Positions 57,377-64,000 of a DNA stretch of 64,000 nt are shown here, piece after piece. Position numbers and translations under genes: made by a program. The notes beneath the pieces are model-generated. The model ran no database searches, had not been told where the DNA came from, and saw only the letters and a list, made by a program, of their open reading frames with translations. The number at the start of each line of letters is the position of its first letter. Within the stretch, counting starts at the first letter, position 1. The stretch comes from Aliisedimentitalea scapharcae (GTDB lineage: Bacteria; Pseudomonadota; Alphaproteobacteria; Rhodobacterales; Rhodobacteraceae): NCBI RefSeq assembly GCF_045277565.1, contig NZ_CP123584.1, positions 4,030,001 to 4,094,000 on the forward strand. The letters run 5' to 3'.

Positions 57377-58672
57377 TTACAGGTTCGGATAGAGCGGGAA
57401 GCGCGCGCAGAGAGTGGCCACCTGGGCGCGGACCGTGGCTTCGACATCGGCGTTGCCGTCTTCTCCGTTGGCGGCCAGACCGTCGACGACCTGGATGATC
57501 ATATCCGCGATCTCGCGGAATTCCGCCTCGCCAAAGCCGCGGGTGGTGCCTGCGGGTGTGCCCAAACGGATGCCCGAGGTTACGGTCGGTTTTTCCGGAT
57601 CAAACGGGATGCCGTTTTTGTTGGTGGTGATATGGGCACGGCCGAGGGCCTTGTCCACGATGTTGCCGGTCACGCCTTTGGGGCGCAGGTCGACCAGCAT
57701 GACATGGGTGTCGGTGCCGCCGGTCACGATGTCCAACCCGCCTTTGATCAGCTGATCGGCCAGCGCATCGGCATTCAGGCGCACCTGACGCATGTAGGCT
57801 TTGAACTCGGGGCGGAGCGCTTCGCCAAAGGCCACGGCCTTGGCCGCGATGACGTGCATCAGCGGACCACCCTGGATACCGGGGAAGATCGCCGAATTCA
57901 CCTTCTTAGCGATTGCTTCATCATTTGTGACGATCATGCCCCCACGCGGACCGCGCAGGGTCTTGTGCGTGGTGGTCGTGGCCACATGCGCATGCGGGAA
58001 CGGCGAGGGATGTTCGCCTGTGGCAACCAGACCGGCGAAATGCGCCATATCAACATGGAGGTAGGCACCAACCATATCAGCAATCTCACGCATCCGGGCA
58101 AAATCGATGACCCGCGGGATGGCAGACCCGCCCGCGATGATCATCTTGGGCTGGTGTTCCTTGGCCAGGGCTTCGACCTCGTCATAGTCGATGAGGTTGT
58201 CGGACCGGCGCACGCCATATTGCACGGCGTTGAACCATTTGCCCGACTGGTTGGGCGCAGCCCCGTGGGTCAGGTGACCGCCCGAGGCCAGGTTCATGCC
58301 CAGAATGGTGTCGCCCGGCTGCAGCAGCGCCTGGAACACGCCTTGGTTCGCCTGGCTGCCTGAATTCGGCTGCACATTGGCAAAGTCACAGCCAAACAGC
58401 TGCTTGGCGCGGTCGATGGCCAGGTTTTCGGCCACGTCCACATATTGGCAACCGCCATAATAGCGACGCCCGGGGTAGCCTTCGGCATATTTGTTGGTCA
58501 GAACGCTGCCCTGGGCTTCCATCACGGCGGCCGAGACGATGTTTTCAGAGGCAATCAGCTCGATCTCATCGCGCTGACGGCCAAGCTCGGCCGTCACTGC
58601 GCCATAAAGCTCAGGGTCGCGCGTCGAGAGTGACTCGGTGAAAAAACCAGTGTCGCGGGGGGTGTCGGTCAT
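57377..58672 (-). CDS. glyA: Serine hydroxymethyltransferase
   Basis: This 431-residue PLP enzyme matches the family length. The Schiff-base Lys237 is in ATTTTHKTLRGPRGG, and the catalytic segments EIELIASENIVS and KYAEGYPGRRYYGG are present. AGGAG lies upstream. It converts serine and tetrahydrofolate to glycine and methylene-tetrahydrofolate; in the serine cycle it runs in the serine-forming direction. It is the last gene of the mtkA-mtkB-hprA-ppc-glyA run, 25 bp after ppc, with a clear terminator. Confidence 0.97.
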   Translation of the reverse strand: MTDTPRDTGFFTESLSTRDPELYGAVTAELGRQRDEIELIASENIVSAAVMEAQGSVLTNKYAEGYPGRRYYGGCQYVDVAENLAIDRAKQLFGCDFANVQPNSGSQANQGVFQALLQPGDTILGMNLASGGHLTHGAAPNQSGKWFNAVQYGVRRSDNLIDYDEVEALAKEHQPKMIIAGGSAIPRVIDFARMREIADMVGAYLHVDMAHFAGLVATGEHPSPFPHAHVATTTTHKTLRGPRGGMIVTNDEAIAKKVNSAIFPGIQGGPLMHVIAAKAVAFGEALRPEFKAYMRQVRLNADALADQLIKGGLDIVTGGTDTHVMLVDLRPKGVTGNIVDKALGRAHITTNKNGIPFDPEKPTVTSGIRLGTPAGTTRGFGEAEFREIADMIIQVVDGLAANGEDGNADVEATVRAQVATLCARFPLYPNL

Positions 58673-58697
58673 GTTCGGGGCTCCTAGTGGTAATATG

Positions 58698-61358
58698 TTA
58701 TCCGGTCCAACCCAAACCAGCAGCGACGCAATTCATGGATTGCATCAGAGGAATGGGCAATGTCGGCGATGCGGCGGCTCGGTTTTCCTGTAACAAGGAA
58801 ACCTGTACCGTATGAATGTCATGCAACATGTCGCGAATACGATCGAACCGGGTTCGCAATTTGGGAAAGCGACGGGCCAGTTCTGAGGATCCCGTCAAGA
58901 AGGCAAGAGCTTCACGGCTGGCCTGGTATTCTTTGAGCACAGATCCAAACATCAGATCGCGGGTTTGCGTGTCTTCCACCAGCGACGCATACGTCCGGGC
59001 AATGTCCATGTCAGCGAGGAACAGCGCTTTTTCAACCTCATCCACAACCAATCGGAACAAGGGTGCCGTGTGAAACATTTCCTTGAGAATGGCTTCGCCC
59101 TGGGCTCCGCGAAAGCGACGGAAGCTGGAAACAGCACTGCCGAACCCATACCAGCCCGTGATCATATGGCGATTCTGAGACCAGGCAAACACCCATGGGA
59201 TTGCGCGCAGATCGTCCAGCGAACTGGCTCCAAACCGGCGCGCCGGACGCGACCCGATCTTGAGCATGGCCAGCTCCTCTACCGGGCTGGACTGCTGGAA
59301 ATAGTCGATGAAGCCTGGCGTATTCAGCAGGTTGGAATAAGCCGCTTGGGACATCCCCGACAAGGCTTCGAATGCGTCTTCGTGATCGGGGTTCAGTGCC
59401 GGAATGTCGGGGCGCAAAGAATGACGCAACACCGAGGAAACCGTCAATTCCAGCTGCTGTAACGCAGTGCCACGATTGGCGTATTTTGAACTGACAACTT
59501 CACCCTGTTCGGTGATCCGCAGCCTGCCCGCGACGGTGCCTGCCGGTTGGGCCGCAATCGCACGTTCTGTCGGTGCCCCCCCGCGCGAGACTGATCCACC
59601 GCGCCCATGGAAAAACACCGGCTGCAAACGATGCGTTGCCAAAGTACGCGCAATCAAGCGCTGCGCTTTTTCCAGTTCCCAAGTCGAACAAACAAAGCCA
59701 CCGTCCTTGTTGCTGTCGGAATACCCCAACATGACCTCGATCCGACCACTGCCATCCTTGAGCGAACGACGGGCAAAGGGAACATCCAACACCCCATTCA
59801 GAATGCGCGGAGCTGCGCGCAAATCGTCGATGGTTTCAAACAGCGGCACCACGCGCAGGGTTGCCTTTTCGGCACCGAAACCGGCGTATCGGGCCAGCAG
59901 ATAAACCCCCAGAAGATCATCCGTAGACCGGGTCATCGACAGGATAAACGGGCCCAACGCACTGGGATCGTCCCCACCGACCGTCTGTTTCATCAGCCCC
60001 AGGAGGCCAATGAGCTCCGCGCTTTGATCGCTCAACTGTGTCGGATCCACAAAGCTGAGAGAGGCGCTCCCCAATTCCCGACGCAGACGCTGAGACCACT
60101 CGGCTGTGCCATAGGTTGGCGTGTCTCCGGTACAGCTCCAGATGTCCGTAAGCGCTTGCGTCGTGACGGTTGAATTCTGTCGAATATCCAATGTGACTGT
60201 ACGAAAGCCGAACACCTGAGCTTTCCAGCGGATCGGCCGGATGTAGCGATCCGCCAGACGATCAGCCCCGAGATTCCCCAAAGCCGCCTCGACTGCACAC
60301 AGATCAGCGATAAAGTCATCCACATGATCATAGGCCGTTCCAGCCCTGTCTATCGTGTCCGAAATCCGGGTTCGGATCGCTTCAAGCGCCTGACGGAAGA
60401 TTTCGCCCGTGTTCTGGTGCAACGCCTTGTAAGGGTTCGAAGTTTCGACAATACGCTGGATGGCATCGGAATCGGGACCGGCCAACGACAAGATCGCCGA
60501 GGAAATCGAAATCCGCGCGGCCGCCCTGGACAGATCGCTCAGATAGGTTTCCAACACGGCCAACCGGTTGGCTCCCAAAGCCTGAGCCGTAGCCTGGACC
60601 GTGACATTGGGGTTGCCGTCACGGTCGCCGCCAATCCAGGAATGGAATTTGAGACAGGGTGTCACATCATCCTTTTGGCCGGTGATTGGGGCGGTAGCTG
60701 CGATAAAACGGTCAAACAGCTGAGGCACTGCATCGAAAAGACTGTCGCGAAAGAACTGCAGCCCCCATTGGATTTCATCATTCAGTGACGGGCGTTCCCG
60801 GCGTAACTCTCCGGTCAGCCACAGCAGATCAATTTCCGCTCGCAGGTCTTCGAGCAGATCCGCACGTTCGCGTGGCGTCCAGCGCTTTTCTTCCAGCGAA
60901 ACGAGCCCCCGGTAAATGCGCCGGTGGATTTCCAAAATCGTCACACGTTTGGCTTCGGTCGGATGGGCGGTCAGCGTTGGCCCAAACGACAGACCCTGAA
61001 TCACCTGGGTCAAACGTTCGGGAGTCGCCAATGCCCCATCCTGCTCCAAAGCCAGAGCAAAACTGCCCTCAACCGCTTGGGGGCCGTCTTGGGTTTCAGC
61101 ATTGCGGCGGTCCCGCATTGCAGCGTTTTCATCAATGATCTTCAGCAGCTGGAACCAGATGTTATGGGCCTGCAAATGCGGAATCGCGCTATTGGGGTCC
61201 TTGAGGGTCCACCGGGTACCGGATTGGATTCTCTGGGCGACTTCGGGTGCACGTTGTTTGAGAACATCCAACCAAAGGGCCCGCAGTTCCACGCGCAGCG
61301 CGGCTGCATACCCTGTGTCGGGGGCGGGTGTCGGATCGGCTTCGGCAGGACGGTTCAT
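58698..61358 (-). CDS. ppc: Phosphoenolpyruvate carboxylase
   Basis: This 886-residue enzyme matches the family length. Catalytic His132 is in LTAHPTEAKR. The active-site loop HGRGGSVSRGG and the GYSDSNKDGG segment are present. The C-terminal end reads AAGLGWTG, where most family members have NTG. It carboxylates PEP to oxaloacetate. It starts one base after hprA and is followed by glyA. In the serine cycle it makes the oxaloacetate that leads to malate for MtkAB. Confidence 0.95.
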   Translation of the reverse strand: MNRPAEADPTPAPDTGYAAALRVELRALWLDVLKQRAPEVAQRIQSGTRWTLKDPNSAIPHLQAHNIWFQLLKIIDENAAMRDRRNAETQDGPQAVEGSFALALEQDGALATPERLTQVIQGLSFGPTLTAHPTEAKRVTILEIHRRIYRGLVSLEEKRWTPRERADLLEDLRAEIDLLWLTGELRRERPSLNDEIQWGLQFFRDSLFDAVPQLFDRFIAATAPITGQKDDVTPCLKFHSWIGGDRDGNPNVTVQATAQALGANRLAVLETYLSDLSRAAARISISSAILSLAGPDSDAIQRIVETSNPYKALHQNTGEIFRQALEAIRTRISDTIDRAGTAYDHVDDFIADLCAVEAALGNLGADRLADRYIRPIRWKAQVFGFRTVTLDIRQNSTVTTQALTDIWSCTGDTPTYGTAEWSQRLRRELGSASLSFVDPTQLSDQSAELIGLLGLMKQTVGGDDPSALGPFILSMTRSTDDLLGVYLLARYAGFGAEKATLRVVPLFETIDDLRAAPRILNGVLDVPFARRSLKDGSGRIEVMLGYSDSNKDGGFVCSTWELEKAQRLIARTLATHRLQPVFFHGRGGSVSRGGAPTERAIAAQPAGTVAGRLRITEQGEVVSSKYANRGTALQQLELTVSSVLRHSLRPDIPALNPDHEDAFEALSGMSQAAYSNLLNTPGFIDYFQQSSPVEELAMLKIGSRPARRFGASSLDDLRAIPWVFAWSQNRHMITGWYGFGSAVSSFRRFRGAQGEAILKEMFHTAPLFRLVVDEVEKALFLADMDIARTYASLVEDTQTRDLMFGSVLKEYQASREALAFLTGSSELARRFPKLRTRFDRIRDMLHDIHTVQVSLLQENRAAASPTLPIPLMQSMNCVAAGLGWTG

Positions 61359-61359
61359 A

Positions 61360-62331
61360 TCAACTTACGCGGTCACGTGGATCGCGCCCTTCAAAGAAAT
61401 CGGTGAGGTTGTCAACAACGCGGAAACCCATGGCCTCGCGCGCCTCGCGGGTGGCAGAGCCCAGATGCGGCAACATCACCAGGTTGTCGCATTGCAGCAG
61501 ATCGGGGTTGATCCGGGGTTCGCCGTCAAACACATCCAGAGCAGCTCCTCCGATGGTTTCAAACATCAATGCCCGGCTAAGCGCCAGTTCATCGATCACT
61601 TCACCGCGGGCTGTATTGATCAGGAACGCGTCTGGCTTCATCAGGTTCATCATGCGGGTGTTGATCAGGTTGCGATTGGCCGGACCGCCCGGGCAATGCA
61701 ACGAGATGAAATCGCACTGCGGCATCAGATCTTCGAGGCTGTCGACCTGAACAGCATTGAATTTGGCCAACACGTCGGGGGGCACGCGTGACCGGTTCTG
61801 AACAATGATTTTCATTCCGAACCCATGATGGGCGCGACGGGCCATTTCCTGACCAATGCGGCCAAATCCGACGACACCCAACGTCTTGCCCGAAACCTTG
61901 GTACCAACCAGATGTGTCGGGCGCCAACCGGTCCACTGACCGGCACGTAATTCGCGCTCACCTTCTCCTGCGCGACGCGCCACCATCAGCAAAAGCGTCA
62001 TAGCGATGTCGGCGGTGCATTCGCTGAGAACGTCAGGGGTATTGGTAACCATCATACCGTGATCGGCCACACGCTCCATATCAATATGGGAGTAGCCGAC
62101 GCCGTAATTGGCCAGAATACGCGCCTGGGGCTGCGAAACATCCAGCGCCTTGGCAGATACCGTATCGGTCACCGTTGGCAAAACCGCATCAAAACTGCGC
62201 AGCGCATCACGGATTTCGATTTCGTTCAATGGCTTGTCACCGGTGTTCAGCACGGTGTCAAAACGTTCGCTCAGCTGGGCTTCGACTGCAGCTGGCCAGC
62301 GACGCGTAACGAGAACCTTGGGCTTTTGCAT
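61360..62331 (-). CDS. hprA: Hydroxypyruvate reductase (D-2-hydroxyacid dehydrogenase family)
   Basis: This 323-residue dehydrogenase has the NAD motif GVVGFGRIGQEMARR, the catalytic Arg in NTARGEVIDE, and the Glu/His pair in FDGEPRINPDLL and LPHLGSAT. GGGAGA precedes the ATG. In the serine cycle it reduces hydroxypyruvate to D-glycerate. Position between mtkB and ppc supports that role over glyoxylate-only reduction. The ppc gene begins one base later. Confidence 0.88.
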   Translation of the reverse strand: MQKPKVLVTRRWPAAVEAQLSERFDTVLNTGDKPLNEIEIRDALRSFDAVLPTVTDTVSAKALDVSQPQARILANYGVGYSHIDMERVADHGMMVTNTPDVLSECTADIAMTLLLMVARRAGEGERELRAGQWTGWRPTHLVGTKVSGKTLGVVGFGRIGQEMARRAHHGFGMKIIVQNRSRVPPDVLAKFNAVQVDSLEDLMPQCDFISLHCPGGPANRNLINTRMMNLMKPDAFLINTARGEVIDELALSRALMFETIGGAALDVFDGEPRINPDLLQCDNLVMLPHLGSATREAREAMGFRVVDNLTDFFEGRDPRDRVS

Positions 62332-62432
62332 GACGTCTCTCCCTCAAGCGACTGTGAAATTGTGACGCTTCGCCCCCTCCATTGCCCCGGACAGGAGGCG
62401 AAGCGCCTTAGGTGCCTTATCCGCAGGACGGA

Positions 62433-63320
62433 TCAGGCAGCATTCACGACCCGGGCGATGGTTTCGCCAATCACGGCCGGGTTTTCAGCGACGGTCACGC
62501 CGGCTGCTTCGAGGATCTCCACCTTTTCCGAAGCAGATTCACCAAACGCCGAGATGATCGCGCCTGCGTGGCCCATAGTCCGGCCTTTGGGCGCGGTCAG
62601 ACCCGCGACATAGGCCACCACCGGTTTGGTCACGTTTTCCTTGATGTATTCGGCGGCTTCAGCTTCCTGTGGGCCACCGATTTCACCAATCATGCAGATT
62701 ACCTTGGTCTCGGGATCGTTTTCAAACCAGGTCAGGATGTCCAGGAACGAAGACCCGTTGATGGGATCACCGCCAATACCAACCGAAGTCGAGACTCCCA
62801 GGCCCAGCTCTTTGAGCTGCGCTGCGGCCTCGTACCCCAAGGTTCCGGACCGGCCAATGATGCCCACATTGCCCTGAAGATAGATATGACCTGGCATGAT
62901 CCCCAACAGCGCCTTGCCGGGGCTGATGGTTCCGGCACAGTTCGGGCCGGTCAGGATCATGCGATCCTCTTTCTTGTAGCGGCGCATGTAGCGTTTCACG
63001 CGGATCATGTCCTGAGCAGGGATGCCGTCGGTGATGCAGACGCAATATTTGATGCCTGCGTCCGCCGCTTCCATGATAGAATCCGCTGCGAACGGAGGCG
63101 GTACAAACACCAGAGACGCGTCGGCACCAGTGGCAGCCACAGCTTCCTTGACGGTGTCGAACACCGGCACGCCTTCGACGGTTTCACCGCCTTTGCCCGG
63201 GACCACGCCCCCAACGACATTGGTGCCATATTCAATCATGTCCTTGGTGTGGAACCGGGCCATTTTGCCGGTGATCCCCTGGACAATAACTTTGCTTTCG
63301 CGATCGAGAAGAATGCTCAT
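62433..63320 (-). CDS. mtkB: Malate-CoA ligase alpha subunit (SucD-like)
   Basis: This 295-residue subunit starts at the ATG at 63320, overlapping the beta gene stop by one base. The CoA-binding N-terminal domain (QGITGKMARFHTKDMIEYG), the MPGHIYLQGNVGIIGRSGT segment and the phosphohistidine motif GRTMGHAGAIIS are present. The stretch MIRVKRYMRRYKKED is characteristic of malate thiokinase MtkB rather than succinate-CoA ligase SucD. With the serine-cycle neighbours this supports malate + CoA + ATP to malyl-CoA. Confidence 0.87.
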   Translation of the reverse strand: MSILLDRESKVIVQGITGKMARFHTKDMIEYGTNVVGGVVPGKGGETVEGVPVFDTVKEAVAATGADASLVFVPPPFAADSIMEAADAGIKYCVCITDGIPAQDMIRVKRYMRRYKKEDRMILTGPNCAGTISPGKALLGIMPGHIYLQGNVGIIGRSGTLGYEAAAQLKELGLGVSTSVGIGGDPINGSSFLDILTWFENDPETKVICMIGEIGGPQEAEAAEYIKENVTKPVVAYVAGLTAPKGRTMGHAGAIISAFGESASEKVEILEAAGVTVAENPAVIGETIARVVNAA

Positions 63321-64000
63321 CAGACAGCCCTCACACGAGTGTTTTGATCGAGATCGTTTTTCCACGCACCCACGGCGCGTTCGGCGGCTTCGTTCAGCGA
63401 CGTCGCACGGATCAGCGGTAGACCGGATTGCGCCAGGATTTTCTGACCCTCTTCGACATTGGTACCGGCGAGACGGACAACCACAGGAACATCGACCTGA
63501 ACTTCCCTCAGCGCTTGAACGACACCTTCAGCGACCCAGTCGCAACGGTTGATCCCAGCAAAGATGTTCACCAGAACCGCCTGAACGTTCTTGTCCGACA
63601 TCACCAGACGAAATGCTTTGGCGACACGTTCTGGCGTCGCGCCACCTCCGATGTCGAGGAAGTTGGCGGGTTCGCCTCCGGCCAGCTTGATGGTGTCCAT
63701 TGTCGCCATGGCCAGACCTGCACCGTTCACGATACAGCCGATATTTCCGTCCAGACCGACATAGTTCAGGCCACGATCGGCCGCACGGCTTTCGCGCGGG
63801 TCTTCTTGGCTTTTGTCACGCAGTTCGCTGATTTGCGGGTGACGGAACAGAGCGTTGTCGTCAAATGTCATCTTGGCGTCCAGCGCGATCACCCGGTTGT
63901 CCGACGTTACGACCAACGGGTTGATTTCAACCATTGTCGCGTCCAGTTCGGAAAACGCCTGATAGCAGCCCTTGAGCGTACGCACCATCTGCTGCGTCAT
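63320..64000 (-). CDS. mtkA: Malate-CoA ligase beta subunit, C-terminal part (partial)
   Basis: The frame is open at the right edge of the window. The Met at 63998-64000 is internal, because family members have about 390 residues and an ATP-grasp domain precedes this part. The 226 residues seen hold the C-terminal ligase half: MVEINPLVV (Mg/ATP Glu), NGAGLAMATMDTIKLAGGEPANFLDIGGGA (partly quoted) and INRCDWVAEGV. It pairs with mtkB and is the first serine-cycle gene of the operon within view. Confidence 0.87.
   Translation of the reverse strand: MTQQMVRTLKGCYQAFSELDATMVEINPLVVTSDNRVIALDAKMTFDDNALFRHPQISELRDKSQEDPRESRAADRGLNYVGLDGNIGCIVNGAGLAMATMDTIKLAGGEPANFLDIGGGATPERVAKAFRLVMSDKNVQAVLVNIFAGINRCDWVAEGVVQALREVQVDVPVVVRLAGTNVEEGQKILAQSGLPLIRATSLNEAAERAVGAWKNDLDQNTRVRAV

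Noticed and set aside
62433..64000. Succinate-CoA ligase sucCD of the TCA cycle
   Set aside because: The alpha subunit has MtkB-like segments and the operon neighbours are serine-cycle genes; the possibility is kept only as a low-probability alternative.

Overview
The window comes from an alphaproteobacterium, most likely a marine Rhodobacterales (Roseobacter-group) species. The evidence is an rRNA operon in the order 16S - tRNA-Ile(GAT) - tRNA-Ala(TGC) - 23S - 5S, a form I aerobic CO dehydrogenase operon, several TRAP transporters, serine-cycle genes and dimethylglycine dehydrogenase/MttB-type C1 genes. No prophage or CRISPR array was seen. The only complete mobile element is one IS66-family insertion sequence.

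Layout. 1-5 kb (+): 3' end of a dimethylglycine/sarcosine dehydrogenase-like gene, a GntR/FCD regulator with a candidate palindromic operator, an M20 (ArgE-like) deacylase and a class III aminotransferase. 5.3-14 kb (-): an aerobic CO dehydrogenase operon coxC-M-S-L-D-E-F, a small gene of 33 codons, then coxG. CoxL carries the form I active-site loop. 14-18.2 kb (-): an envelope-glycan module of an SGNH-hydrolase-like protein, a HAD-UbiA fusion, a membrane glycosyltransferase and an SMR-type small membrane protein. 18.5-19.9 kb: a tandem-domain small protein and a secreted small protein. 20.07-22.58 kb: IS66-family element with exact 8-bp target duplications, inserted just beyond the 5S end of the rRNA operon (22.7-28.2 kb, -). 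29-35 kb: cupin, glycosyltransferase, and an RND efflux pump with its adaptor. 35-41 kb: an MttB-superfamily methyltransferase convergent with the most striking gene of the window, a cytoplasmic reductive dehalogenase (B12 + two [4Fe-4S]) fused to a phthalate-dioxygenase-reductase-type NAD(P)H/FMN/[2Fe-2S] module, with a divergent LuxR-type regulator. 41-49.7 kb (-): a catabolic operon of enolase-superfamily enzyme, DadA-like oxidase, DctPQM TRAP transporter, second carrier, and 5-oxoprolinase PxpBCA. 49.7-57 kb: two LysR regulators and a TAXI-TRAP / DadA-like / Asp-Glu-racemase operon. 57.4-64 kb (-): serine-cycle operon mtkA-mtkB-hprA-ppc-glyA ending in a clear terminator.

How it fits together. 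The genes describe a marine heterotroph that supplements its energy with CO, takes up amino-acid-like compounds (probably D-amino acids, pyroglutamate or proline derivatives) through high-affinity TRAP systems, demethylates methylated amines, and handles the C1 units and glycine/serine through the serine cycle. The fused reductive dehalogenase adds the potential to remove halogen from aromatic compounds, plausibly marine bromophenols, under aerobic conditions. Its substrate is not deducible from the sequence.
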